DNA from: JBGVSA01 sp041807905 | GTDB lineage: Bacteria; Pseudomonadota; Gammaproteobacteria; Burkholderiales; Rhodocyclaceae | NCBI RefSeq assembly: GCF_041807905.1 | Contig: NZ_JBGVSA010000006.1 | Coordinates: 124,001-188,000, forward strand | Direction: 5' to 3' | DNA: 64,000 nt | In this document: positions 17,125-25,593 of the stretch, one piece after another | How the letters are laid out: the number at the start of each line of letters is the position of its first letter | How positions within the stretch are numbered: the stretch's first letter is position 1 | Notes under the pieces: generated by a model | Databases searched by the model: none | Told to the model about the DNA's origin: nothing | Seen by the model: the letters and a program-made list of their open reading frames with translations, nothing else | Position numbers and translations under genes: made by a program

Positions 17125-17258
17125 GGCGCCCGATTCTAGCCGACCGGGCGCCGTGCCGAGGATGATGGCCCTGGCTCCGGCACAAAAGGTGCGGTGCGCC
17201 GCATCGCCCTGGCTCCGGTACACTGGCGCTCTCTTTGTGACTCTTCGGGACATGCACC

Positions 17259-17681
17259 GTGGCAGATGTTTCATCCCCCTCCGCAACGACTTTGTTGAAG
17301 GAACTACGAACGGAGTTCAAGGCCATCCGCGAATACTTGCCCCTGGCCATCGGGATCGACAAGCAGTTGCTGGAGATCCATCCGGAGATCGACCGCAAGA
17401 AATTGCGTGCCGCGTTGGGCATGCATACGCGCTCGTTCCGTTACATGAAGGGCCTGCAGGACGGCACGCAGCGCTTTGACCTCAATGGCGAACCCGTGGG
17501 GGAGGTGAGCGCAGAACAGCGCGCACTGGCAAGCAAGGAATTGTCGCAACGCCTCCAGAAGATCAAGGAAGAGCGCAAGGCAGCGCAGCTCGCACAGAAG
17601 GCTGCGGAAAAGAGCGCCCGCGTGGAACGCGAGCGTGCCGAGAAGCTCAGTCAGCTGGTCAGCAAGTTCTCGCGCAAATAG
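17259..17681 (+). CDS. proQ: ProQ/FinO-family RNA chaperone
   Basis: A 140-residue protein starting at GTG. The FinO/ProQ fold occupies about 10-90 (FKAIREYLPLAIGIDKQLLE, RKKLRAALGMHTRSFRYMKG, QRFDLNGEPVGEVSAEQ), followed by a charged helical tail (QRLQKIKEERKAAQLAQKAA). ProQ proteins bind structured 3' ends of mRNAs and small RNAs. The minimal form with one FinO domain and a basic tail is common in betaproteobacteria. It is divergent from hemG. Confidence 0.88.
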   Translation: MADVSSPSATTLLKELRTEFKAIREYLPLAIGIDKQLLEIHPEIDRKKLRAALGMHTRSFRYMKGLQDGTQRFDLNGEPVGEVSAEQRALASKELSQRLQKIKEERKAAQLAQKAAEKSARVERERAEKLSQLVSKFSRK

Positions 17682-17738
17682 CGACATCCGAAGGGCACGG
17701 GGCGCTGCCCCGTCGTCATTGCGACAGACTGCAAACCC

Positions 17739-18299
17739 ATGCAATCAAACCCGATCGAGACCGTCGAAAGCTCCGCCGCCCGCGTTGCCCTGTGGCGCGC
17801 ATTGCATGTTGAAGTCGACGCCCCGCCTCATGTGCTCGACGACAGCATCGGACTGCGGCTGGTCGCGCCGGATGACGACTGGCGCAAGCGCCCCGACATG
17901 CATCCGGAAGGTACGAGGCTGTTTCGTGCGTCCATCGTAGGACGGGCCCGGTTCATCGAGGATCTGGTCGTCGAGCGCGCACAGCAGGGCGTCGATCAAT
18001 ACGTGATCCTTGGTGCCGGACTCGACAGTTTTGCCCAGCGCAAACCCGCCGTCGCGGATGCTGTGAAGGTGTTCGAGATCGACCAGCCGGGTCCGCAGGC
18101 GTGGAAGCGTCGGCGTCTGGGCGAGCTCGATCTTCCCGCGCCGCATTTCGTAGCGGTCGATTTCGAAGCCAATGACGATTGGTGGGAGCGCCTTGCCGCA
18201 GCAGGGTTCGATGCGGGCAAGCCAGTCGTCGTGGCAGCCAGCGGCGTGAGCATGTACCTGACGGGGTCGTCTCAGAAAACGGAAAATAAAGCACGTTAA
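17739..18299 (+). pseudogene. class I SAM-dependent methyltransferase (PPM1/Tcmp type), 3' end removed by transposon
   Basis: The native reading frame runs to 18262, then continues into the transposon inverted repeat and stops at 18297-18299, giving a 186-residue hybrid ending GSSQKTENKAR. The remaining part has the leucine-carboxyl-methyltransferase-like core: YVILGAGLDSFAQRKPAVAD (SAM site), KVFEIDQPGPQAWKRRRL and VVVAASGVSMYLT. Family members are about 270-310 residues long, so about a third of the protein is missing. No continuation is seen on the other side of the transposon. Confidence 0.82.
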
Positions 18300-18300
18300 G
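18263..18300 (+). repeat. left 38-bp terminal inverted repeat (IRL)
   Basis: Begins GGGGTCGTCTCAGAAAACGG and ends GCACGTTAAG; 37 of 38 positions match the right repeat. It truncates the methyltransferase gene and supplies its new stop codon. Confidence 0.95.
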
Positions 18301-18332
18301 CAGCCAAAGAGGTTGAATGGCTTGGATGGGCG

Positions 18333-18602
18333 CTACAGGTACTTGGTGATTTCCTTGAACTCGCGGATCGTCTCATCCGCGTTCGCTCCGCCTTCGCGCA
18401 CCGAGCCTTCAAGACAGTGCTCGATGTGATCGTGGACAAGGGTTCGCTTGGCGCTGCTGATAGCTTTCTCGACAGCCTGGAGTTGCTGTGCGATTTCCAG
18501 ACAGCCCCTGCCTTCCTCCAGCATTCCCAGAATGCTCTTGAGGTGGCCGTGGGCGCGCTTGAGCCGCTTGACCACATCCGGGTGGGTGGTGTGTGTCGTC
18601 AT
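18333..18602 (-). CDS. metal-sensing repressor, CsoR/RcnR (DUF156) family
   Basis: An 89-residue all-helical protein of the CsoR/RcnR/FrmR family (KRLKRAHGHLKSILGMLEEG, LVHDHIEHCL). The metal-ligand set reads Cys34, His59 and Cys63, the C-H-C pattern of copper-type CsoR rather than the nickel/cobalt RcnR pattern, although His62 is also available. It is transcribed divergently from the porin/mgtA genes, with a C-rich/G-rich palindrome just upstream of its start, so it probably represses itself and perhaps the transport genes. The effector metal is not certain. Confidence 0.85.
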   Translation of the reverse strand: MTTHTTHPDVVKRLKRAHGHLKSILGMLEEGRGCLEIAQQLQAVEKAISSAKRTLVHDHIEHCLEGSVREGGANADETIREFKEITKYL

Positions 18603-18616
18603 AGTTCCGTCATCCT

Positions 18617-18633
18617 ATCCCCCCGGAGGGGAT
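18617..18633. promoter_or_regulatory. CsoR/RcnR-type operator
   Basis: ATCCCCCCGGAGGGGAT has arms ATCCCC/GGGGAT around a CCGGA centre. G-tract palindromes of this style are the known targets of CsoR/RcnR regulators. It lies 14 bp upstream of the regulator start, in the divergent promoter region. Confidence 0.6.
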
Positions 18634-18680
18634 GTTGTCATCTGTTTTTGGGTGGGTTACAATTCCGTCCGTTTCAACTT

Positions 18681-18870
18681 CGGAGTTCCTCCTGTGGACA
18701 GTCCTAGTAGTCGATCTTGCATCGACCACACACAGGCAAGGTAATCGCGAGTTCCCCATCTCGCCACTGCCTTGCCGACTTGGCGGGTAGTGGCATCAGG
18801 CAGCCGGTTCTCGGCTGCTTTCAGCTACTTCCCTTTTGATCGTTTGAGTGCTGCCGCGCCCGTGGCGGCA
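18681..18870 (+). ncRNA. structured leader RNA upstream of the porin/mgtA genes
   Basis: A run of nested stems in the 311-bp gap before the porin remnant. CCTGTG (18691-18696) pairs with CACAGG (18731-18736), enclosing GTCGAT-CTTGC-ATCGAC (18710-18726). GGCAAGG (18735-18741) pairs with CCTTGCC (18770-18776), enclosing GCGAG/CTCGC (18747-18764). Then GCAGCCG-GTTCT-CGGCTGC (18800-18818) is followed by TTTC, like an attenuator. The first two outer stems compete for 18735-18736. I cannot match it to a known Mg2+, Mn2+ or Ni/Co riboswitch. Confidence 0.45.
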
Positions 18871-18913
18871 CAGATTCGGCCGTGCGGTCTTGCGCAACGG
18901 CCGGGGAGTACGC

Positions 18914-19995
18914 ATGCGTTTTGAATTCATCGCTGCGCGCCGTCTGGCGCGCTTTCAGGGCGTGGCCGCACTGGCCACAGCCTTCTTGCCCGCTATCGGT
19001 CACGCCGAGGCCCCCGAAGCGGAGGACTGGAACGCCAAGTTCCAGGCCACCTACGTCTGGCAGGACAAGCGGCCGTTCTCGGCCGCCTACTCCGGCCCCA
19101 ACAGCCTGACGACCAACAAGGAACGCAGCTATTCCTTCACGGCGACTGCCATGCTGGGCTGGCGGCCGTGGGCGGGCGGTGAGCTGTACTTCAATCCCGA
19201 GGCGGCGCAGGGTGTGCCGCTGTCCAACTTGACCGGGCTGGGGCCTACGACTACGCAGCCGATGCGCGTGGCTACTCGTGGGGCGTTGCCTTGGAGTGGT
19301 ATCACGACGACTGGACGGTGCGTGCAGGCCGCTTCGTCCAGCCCAAGGAACCGAACCAGCAGGCTCTCGATCCGCACATCTTCCAGCACTACGGCGACCA
19401 GATCGAGGTCGAGCATGCCCACACCCTCGGCGGTCAGCCGGGCAAGCTGCGCCTGCTCGCCTTCCGCAATCGCGCCAAGATGTCGCGCTTCCAAGACGCG
19501 CTCGACCTGGCTGCGCGCACGGGTAGCACGCCAAGCATCGACGACGTGCGTACCGGGGAGCAGGTCAAGCAAGGTTTCGGCCTCAACCTTGAACAGGCCA
19601 TATCGGATGACGTGGGAATCTTCGGCCGTGCAAGCTGGGCGGATGGCAAGACCGAAACCTATGCCTTCACCGAAATCGACCGCTCAATGTCCGGTGGTGT
19701 GCTGGTCAAAGGCCGCTCATGGGGGCGCGGGCAAGACAGCTTCGGCGTGGCGTTGGCGCGCAACGGCCTTTCCAAGGTACACCGTGACTACCTGGCCGTC
19801 GGCGGCATGGGCTTTTTCATCGGCGATGGCCGCCTGAACTACCGCCCCGAAACCGTGTTCGAGGCCTTCTACAACCTGAATCTGACCAAGGCGGCGTGGA
19901 TCACGCTGGATTGGCAACGCATCCGCAACCCGGCCTACAACGCCGACCGAGGCCCTGCCAACGTCGCGTCCGTGCGCCTACATACGGAGTTTTGA
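18914..19995 (+). pseudogene. OprB-like carbohydrate-selective porin, broken by internal deletion/frameshift
   Basis: The start at 18914 has GGGGAG upstream and a signal peptide ending in IGHAEAPEAEDW. The first frame gives an OprB-like opening (FQATYVWQDKRPFSAAYSGP, then GELYFNPEAAQGVPLSN) up to about 19240; from there the homology passes to another frame (GAYDYAADARGYSWGVALEW) and runs to the C-terminal Phe at 19992. Intact family members have some 60-80 more residues at the junction, so a deletion that broke the frame is likely. The second frame alone, 19291-19995, has no signal peptide. It precedes mgtA by 75 bp. Confidence 0.8.
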
Positions 19996-20070
19996 GAAAA
20001 CACCATGGACTGTCCGTCTCGACAGCCACCCTCCTGACGCGCTCGGGATGGTGGCGACAAGGAGAAAAAT

Positions 20071-22836
20071 ATGAACTTCACCATCCTGAAAGAATTCTTC
20101 GCGGGGTTCCTTCGCACCCGCCACATCGCCCGGCACTTCCGCCGCCTGGCACTGCTGGACACCCTGGCACAGACCGGCGTCAGCCGGGAGGTGCCCGCTG
20201 CTTTGACCAAGACCTTGGTCGAAGCAGCCACCAGCGACACCGAAGCACTGCTCAAGCAGCTTGACAGCCACAGCGACGGCCTGTCCGAAGCGCAAGCCGA
20301 GGCGATACGCGCCTGCGTCGGCCTCAATGAGGTTGAACACGAAAAGCCCCTGCCGTGGTGGATGCACTTGTGGCACTGCTACCGCAACCCCTTCAACCTG
20401 CTGCTGACACTGCTAGCCGCCATCTCCTACCTCACCGAGGACATGAAGGCCGCACTGGTCATCGGCACGATGGTGGTGCTCTCCACCCTGCTGCGCTTCT
20501 GGCAGGAAGGCAAGTCCAACAAGGCCGCCGACGCGCTCAAGGCCATGGTCAGCAACACGGCCACCGTCATTCGCCGCGACGTGTCCGAGGATGCCGCCCC
20601 GGAAGCCGAGAATTTCTTTGGCGTGCATCTGCACGTCAAGGCGGCACGGCGTGTCGAACTGCCGATCAAGCTGCTGGTGCCGGGCGATTTGATCGTGCTG
20701 TCGGCGGGCGACATGATCCCGGCCGACTGCCGCGTGCTCGGCGCCAAGGACTTGTTCGTGGCGCAGGCCGCCATGACCGGCGAGTCCATGCCGGTGGAGA
20801 AGTTCGCCACCCAGCGCGATGCCAAGGCGATCAACCCGATGGAACTGGACAACATCCTGTTCATGGGCACTAACGTGGTGTCGGGCTCTGCCACGGCCGT
20901 CGTGTTGGGCACTGGCAATGGCACCTACTTCGGCGCACTGGCCAGCCGCGTCACGGCTACCGACCGCGCTCCGACCTCGTTCCAGTCGGGCGTGAACAAG
21001 GTGAGCTGGCTGCTGATCCGCTTCATGTTCGTGATGTCGCCGCTGGTGCTCTTCATCAACGGCTTCACCAAGGGCGACTGGATGGAGGCGTTGCTCTTCG
21101 CGCTGTCCATCGCCGTGGGCCTGACGCCCGAGATGCTGCCGATGATCGTGACCTCGACCTTGGCCAAGGGCGCGGTGTTCCTTTCGCGCAAGAAAGTAAT
21201 TGTCAAGCGTCTGGACGCGATCCAGAACTTCGGCGCGATGGACGTGCTGTGCACTGACAAGACCGGCACGCTGACGCAAGACAAGATTTTCCTGGCACGG
21301 CACGTCGATGTCTGGGGTGAAGAATCCGACGATGTGCTGGAGATGGCCTACCTCAACAGCTACTACCAGACCGGCCTCAAGAACCTGCTGGACGTGGCCG
21401 TGCTGGAGCACGCCGAGGTGCACCGCGAGCTGGAGCCTGCGAAGAACTTTCGCAAGGTCGATGAAATCCCGTTCGACTTCAACCGCCGCCGCATGTCGGT
21501 GGTGGTGGCCGAGCACGACGCGCACCACCTGCTCATCACCAAGGGCGCGGTGGAGGAAATCCTGGCCGTGTGCACGCAGGTGCGCCACGGCGAGGCGGTC
21601 GAGCCGTTGACACCCGAGCTGCTGGCGCGCATCCGCGTGGTGACGGCCGACCTCAACGAGGAGGGCCTGCGCGTGGTCGCTGTGGCCGCCAAGGAAGGGC
21701 TACCGACGCAGGACACTTACAGCCTCGCCGACGAACGCGAGCTGATCTTGGTCGGCTACGTCGCCTTCCTTGATCCGCCGAAGGACTCCACGGCCCCAGC
21801 GCTCAAGGCCTTGGCCGAGCATGGGGTCGCGGTCAAGGTACTGACCGGCGACAACGAGCTGGTGACGGCAAAAATTTGCCGTGAGGTGGGTTTGGAGCAG
21901 CAAGGCATCCTGCTGGGTAGCGACATTGAGCGCATGAGCGACAAGGTGCTCGCCGAGGCCGTGGAGAGCCACAACGTCTTTGCCAAGCTGACGCCCTCGC
22001 ACAAGGAGCGGATCGTGCGCCTCTTGAAGGCCAACGGGCACGTGGTCGGGTTCATGGGCGACGGCATCAACGATGCCCCGGCGCTGCGCACGGCCGACAT
22101 CGGCATCTCGGTCGATACGGCGGTGGACATTGCCAAGGAAGCGGCCGACATCATCCTGCTGGAAAAGAGCCTGATGGTCTTGGAGGAAGGCGTGCTGGAG
22201 GGCCGCCGCACCTTCGCCAACATGCTCAAGTACATCAAGATGACGGCCAGCTCTAACTTCGGCAACGTGTTCTCGGTGCTGGTGGCGTCGGCCTTCATCC
22301 CGTTCTTGCCGATGCTGCCGATGCACCTCCTGGTGCAGAACCTCTTGTACGACATCTCGCAGATCGCCATCCCGTTTGACAACGTGGACGAGGAGCTGCT
22401 GCGCGAGCCGCAGCGGTGGCAGCCGGGCGATCTCGGCCGCTTCATGGTGTTCTTCGGCCCGATCAGCTCGGTGTTCGACATCACGACCTTCGTCATGATG
22501 TGGTTCGTGTTCGGCGCGCAGACGCCCGAGCAGCAGACGCTGTTCCAGTCTGGCTGGTTCATCGTCGGCCTGCTGACGCAGACCTTGGTGGTGCACATGA
22601 TCCGCACGCCCAAGCTGCCATTCATCCAGAGCCGCGCTGCGATGCCCTTGATGGTGATGACCGCCATCATCATGGCAGTGGGCATCTTCCTGCCGATGGG
22701 GCCGCTGGCGCACTACTTCAAGCTGCAAGCCCTGCCGCCGCTGTACTTCGCGTTGCTGCCGCTGATCGTGCTGGCCTACATGGGGCTGACGCAGGCCATG
22801 AAAGGCATCTACCGCCGCCGTTGGGGCTGGCAATAA
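20071..22836 (+). CDS. mgtA: magnesium-importing P-type ATPase MgtA/MgtB
   Basis: A 921-residue P3B ATPase with AAGGAG well placed before the ATG. The N-terminal half has the membrane region starting NPFNLLLTLLAAISYLTEDM, the TGES actuator loop, the phosphorylated Asp in CTDKTGTLTQD (about residue 395) and FMGDGINDAPALRTADIG (about 660), followed by six C-terminal membrane helices with the family motif NLLYDISQIAIPFDNVD. The enzyme imports Mg2+ down its gradient at the cost of ATP. It is followed by mgtC 9 bp later, as in the Salmonella mgtCB operon but in reverse order. Confidence 0.96.
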   Translation: MNFTILKEFFAGFLRTRHIARHFRRLALLDTLAQTGVSREVPAALTKTLVEAATSDTEALLKQLDSHSDGLSEAQAEAIRACVGLNEVEHEKPLPWWMHLWHCYRNPFNLLLTLLAAISYLTEDMKAALVIGTMVVLSTLLRFWQEGKSNKAADALKAMVSNTATVIRRDVSEDAAPEAENFFGVHLHVKAARRVELPIKLLVPGDLIVLSAGDMIPADCRVLGAKDLFVAQAAMTGESMPVEKFATQRDAKAINPMELDNILFMGTNVVSGSATAVVLGTGNGTYFGALASRVTATDRAPTSFQSGVNKVSWLLIRFMFVMSPLVLFINGFTKGDWMEALLFALSIAVGLTPEMLPMIVTSTLAKGAVFLSRKKVIVKRLDAIQNFGAMDVLCTDKTGTLTQDKIFLARHVDVWGEESDDVLEMAYLNSYYQTGLKNLLDVAVLEHAEVHRELEPAKNFRKVDEIPFDFNRRRMSVVVAEHDAHHLLITKGAVEEILAVCTQVRHGEAVEPLTPELLARIRVVTADLNEEGLRVVAVAAKEGLPTQDTYSLADERELILVGYVAFLDPPKDSTAPALKALAEHGVAVKVLTGDNELVTAKICREVGLEQQGILLGSDIERMSDKVLAEAVESHNVFAKLTPSHKERIVRLLKANGHVVGFMGDGINDAPALRTADIGISVDTAVDIAKEAADIILLEKSLMVLEEGVLEGRRTFANMLKYIKMTASSNFGNVFSVLVASAFIPFLPMLPMHLLVQNLLYDISQIAIPFDNVDEELLREPQRWQPGDLGRFMVFFGPISSVFDITTFVMMWFVFGAQTPEQQTLFQSGWFIVGLLTQTLVVHMIRTPKLPFIQSRAAMPLMVMTAIIMAVGIFLPMGPLAHYFKLQALPPLYFALLPLIVLAYMGLTQAMKGIYRRRWGWQ

Positions 22837-22845
22837 GGAACGCAT

Positions 22846-23562
22846 ATGGTTGCACTGCAAAGCATCAATCTGGCGTCGCTGCTCGACACTCTGGTAAGCC
22901 TGACCACGGCCTTCGTGCTGGGCGGGCTGATCGGTCTGGAGCGGCAGTATCGGCAGCGCACGGCTGGGCTGCGTACCAACGTACTCGTAGCTGTGGGTGC
23001 GGCCGTGTTCGTCGATATGGCGAACCGGCTGGGCGGGCATGAAGGGGCGGTGCATGTCGTCGCCTATGTGGTGTCCGGCATCGGCTTCTTGGGTGCCGGG
23101 GTCATCATGCGCGAGGAAGGCAATGTGCGTGGGCTCAACACCGCCGCGACGCTATGGGGTTCGGCCGCCGTGGGCGCGGCGGCCGGGGCCGACCTGATCC
23201 TCGAAGCGGTGCTGGCCACGCTCTTTGTGCTCGCCGCCAACACCCTGCTTCGGCCCATCGTCAACACGATCAATCGCAAGCCGCTGGACGTGGAGTCGGT
23301 CGAGGTGACGAACACGGTCTATGTGATTGCCGAACGCGCGCATCAGAAGATGGTCATGGCCCAGCTCGAAGAAGAGCTGGAGCGCGGCAACTATCCCACG
23401 CGTGACCTCGATCTCCATGCGTTCGGGCAGGAGGAGATCGAGATCGAGGCGACCTTGGCGGCCACCTCGGTCGATGGCGACGAACTGGATGCCTTGGTGC
23501 AGCGGCTCGCTGCTCTACCGGCCGTCCGGCAGGCGTTTTGGAGTCCGAGTACGACCGAGTGA
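22846..23562 (+). CDS. mgtC: MgtC/SapB family membrane protein
   Basis: A 238-residue protein with an MgtC domain of four or five helices (about 8-135: LGGLIGLERQYRQRTAGLRT, VSGIGFLGAGVIMREEGNVR, GLNTAATLWGSAAVGAAAG) and a cytoplasmic C-terminal ACT-like domain (about 150-238). In Salmonella MgtC supports survival in low Mg2+ and inside macrophages by acting on the F1Fo ATPase; whether transposon-borne relatives do so is unknown. It is probably co-transcribed with mgtA. Confidence 0.92.
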   Translation: MVALQSINLASLLDTLVSLTTAFVLGGLIGLERQYRQRTAGLRTNVLVAVGAAVFVDMANRLGGHEGAVHVVAYVVSGIGFLGAGVIMREEGNVRGLNTAATLWGSAAVGAAAGADLILEAVLATLFVLAANTLLRPIVNTINRKPLDVESVEVTNTVYVIAERAHQKMVMAQLEEELERGNYPTRDLDLHAFGQEEIEIEATLAATSVDGDELDALVQRLAALPAVRQAFWSPSTTE

Positions 23563-23618
23563 GCATCGGATGCCAAGACTCATGGATAAAAGGGCACGCG
23601 ACGTGCCACATTTCGCGC

Positions 23619-24878
23619 TCATAGCAGGCGGAACAGTAGCGCAGCGATGAGGGTGGGCGGCAAAGCCGCCAGCAACAGCCCCACTGGATGCACGGATTCC
23701 TCGTCGAAATGCCCGCGCAAGATCGCAATGCCCGCCGGGTTTGGCGCATTGGCGATGATGGTCAAGCCGCCGCCCGTGACTGCGCCTGCGACCAGCGCGT
23801 ACTTGAAGCCATCGGAGAGTCCTTCGACCAGCGAGCCGAGATACGTCAGCGCTGCGTTGTCGGTGAAGGCCGTCAGGATTGCCGCGCCGAAGAACACCTG
23901 ATCGCTGCTCATGCTCATCAGAACTGGTTGCAACCACCATTGCTGCTGTCCGCCTAAAACTACCAGTCCTGCCAGGAAGAACGCGACCAACAACCCTTCG
24001 CGCAGGATCAAGCGATCCTGATGACGCTGATAGGCATGCGCTACCCCGAGGAAGAACAGGAACAAGCCCAGGAACATCGCCGGATGGTGTGCGAACACCA
24101 CGATCCCGGCGAGAAAGGCCAAATGCACCAACACCAAGATCAGCGGCACGGGTTCGCTGGAGCCATGAGCGCCTGTCGCTGACAGTTGGCCCAACTCCTT
24201 GCGGAAAAGCAGCGTTGCACCCAAGGCGTTGATGACGACCGCAAGCGCGGCTTTCCAGCCGAAAGCCGCCATCATGAACGAGGTGTCCCACTGCCATTTG
24301 GCAGCGACCATCAACACGGGCGGCGCAGCAAACGGCGTCAAGGTGCCGCCGATGGAGATGTTGACAAACAGCACGCCGAGGGTGGCGTACTTCAAGCGCG
24401 ACGAAATGCCGTTTGCAAAGATACGCTCGGAGAGAATCAGCGCGGCAAGCGTCATCGCTGCCGGTTCGGTGATGAACGACCCAAGCAGCGGAGTCAACGC
24501 CAGAATGGTGAAGTAAAAGCCCATGCTGCCCGGCAAGGGAATGGCCCGCGCCAGCAGGCGTACTGCCGCCATCGCGGTTTGCAGGATTGGCCGGGTTCCA
24601 GCGACCACCATGATCGCAAAGACGAACATCGGTTCGGTGAAATTGCGGGAATCGACGTAGTGGGTCGCCGTCTTCGCGCCGTCCGTGACAAACATCGCCA
24701 CGACCAGCACCAAAGCCCAAAAGCCGAACACCACCTCGACCTCGCCCAGCAAATGCCACACACCGGCATGGGCCGGACGGGTATGCGCCAAGTGCTCGAA
24801 GAACTTGGTGGCGAAGGTATGCAGGATGGCAACCGCGAACAGGGCTGCGCCGATCAATTCGATGGTGGATGGATTCAT
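23619..24878 (-). CDS. putative Na+/H+ antiporter (Na_H_antiport_3-like family)
   Basis: A 419-residue polytopic protein with about 11 hydrophobic segments. Key stretches are FTEPMFVFAIMVVAGTRPIL, LGSFITEPAAMTLAALIL, NISIGGTLTPFAAPPVLMVA and AFTDNAALTYLGSLVEGL, the duplicated TEP/TDN motifs of ion-transporter-superfamily antiporters. The ATG at 24878 with GGGAG upstream is preferred to a start 10 codons earlier. It converges on mgtC, and a small hairpin (GGCACG-CGA-CGTGCC near 23595) lies between the two stops. Confidence 0.75.
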   Translation of the reverse strand: MNPSTIELIGAALFAVAILHTFATKFFEHLAHTRPAHAGVWHLLGEVEVVFGFWALVLVVAMFVTDGAKTATHYVDSRNFTEPMFVFAIMVVAGTRPILQTAMAAVRLLARAIPLPGSMGFYFTILALTPLLGSFITEPAAMTLAALILSERIFANGISSRLKYATLGVLFVNISIGGTLTPFAAPPVLMVAAKWQWDTSFMMAAFGWKAALAVVINALGATLLFRKELGQLSATGAHGSSEPVPLILVLVHLAFLAGIVVFAHHPAMFLGLFLFFLGVAHAYQRHQDRLILREGLLVAFFLAGLVVLGGQQQWWLQPVLMSMSSDQVFFGAAILTAFTDNAALTYLGSLVEGLSDGFKYALVAGAVTGGGLTIIANAPNPAGIAILRGHFDEESVHPVGLLLAALPPTLIAALLFRLL

Positions 24879-24919
24879 GCCTGCTCCCAGCGTGTCAGAT
24901 TGAGGCATACCCTAACAGC

Positions 24920-25020
24920 ACGTCAGGGCAATGCAGTTTAATGCGTCAGAATAGGGTTAAATTTTACATTGATTGACACACGCCGCCAAGAGTAATAGAT
25001 TTCATCCTGACACATCGCAC
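24920..25020 (+). other. res recombination site region
   Basis: The AT-rich gap upstream of tnpR contains repeated arms: GCGTCAG/ACGTCAGG near 24919 and 24943, and TGACACA at 24973 and 25009. Tn3-family resolvases act on three such subsites directly upstream of tnpR. Exact subsite borders are not resolved here. Confidence 0.5.
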
Positions 25021-25033
25021 TTTTGGAGGCGGC

Positions 25034-25591
25034 TTGGCAGGTCAGCGCATTGGTTACGTTCGGGTCAGCAGTTTTGACCAGAACCCGGAACGGCAATTGG
25101 AAGCCGTCCAGGTGGATCGTGTCTTTACCGATAAGGCGTCGGGTAAAGATACCCACCGACCGCAACTCGACACGCTGTTGGCTTTTGCGCGTGACGGGGA
25201 CACGGTGGTGGTGCACAGCATGGATCGTCTGGCCCGCAACCTGGACGACTTGCGCCGCTTGGTGCAAAAGCTGACCAAGCGCGGCGTGCGCATCGAATTC
25301 GTCAAGGAAGGCTTGACCTTCACCGGCGAGGACTCGCCGATGGCGAACCTGATGCTGTCGGTGATGGGCGCTTTCGCGGAGTTCGAGCGGGCCCTGATCC
25401 GCGAGCGGCAGCGCGAAGGCATTGCCCTGGCTAAACAGCGTGGGGCCTATAGGGGTCGCAAGAAGTCGCTGAACAGTGAGCAGATTGCCGAACTGAAACG
25501 GCGGGTCGCGGCAGGCGAACAAAAAGCACTGGTCGCGCGCGACTTCGGCATCAGCCGTGAAACCTTGTACCAGTACCTGAAAGAAGCCTGA
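25034..25591 (+). CDS. tnpR: transposon resolvase TnpR (serine recombinase)
   Basis: A 185-residue serine recombinase. The catalytic Ser is in IGYVRVSSFDQNPERQL, the conserved arginines are in MDRLARNLDDLRRLV and FERALIRERQREGIALAK, and the C-terminal helix-turn-helix is ALVARDFGISRETLYQYLK. It resolves cointegrates at the adjacent res site. TTG at 25034, preceded by GGAGGC, is the only sensible start. It lies 2 bp before tnpA in the same direction, as in the Tn21/Tn501 group. Confidence 0.95.
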   Translation: MAGQRIGYVRVSSFDQNPERQLEAVQVDRVFTDKASGKDTHRPQLDTLLAFARDGDTVVVHSMDRLARNLDDLRRLVQKLTKRGVRIEFVKEGLTFTGEDSPMANLMLSVMGAFAEFERALIRERQREGIALAKQRGAYRGRKKSLNSEQIAELKRRVAAGEQKALVARDFGISRETLYQYLKEA

Positions 25592-25593
25592 CG

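Noticed and set aside
18681..18870. M-box, yybP-ykoY or NiCo riboswitch call for the leader before the porin/mgtA genes
   Set aside because: The conserved loops of those families are not visible, so the region is reported only as a structured leader.
20413..23055. Long minus-strand frames opposite mgtA and mgtC
   Set aside because: Low-complexity His/Gln/Arg sequence that mirrors mgtA codons; the plus strand has all P-type ATPase motifs.
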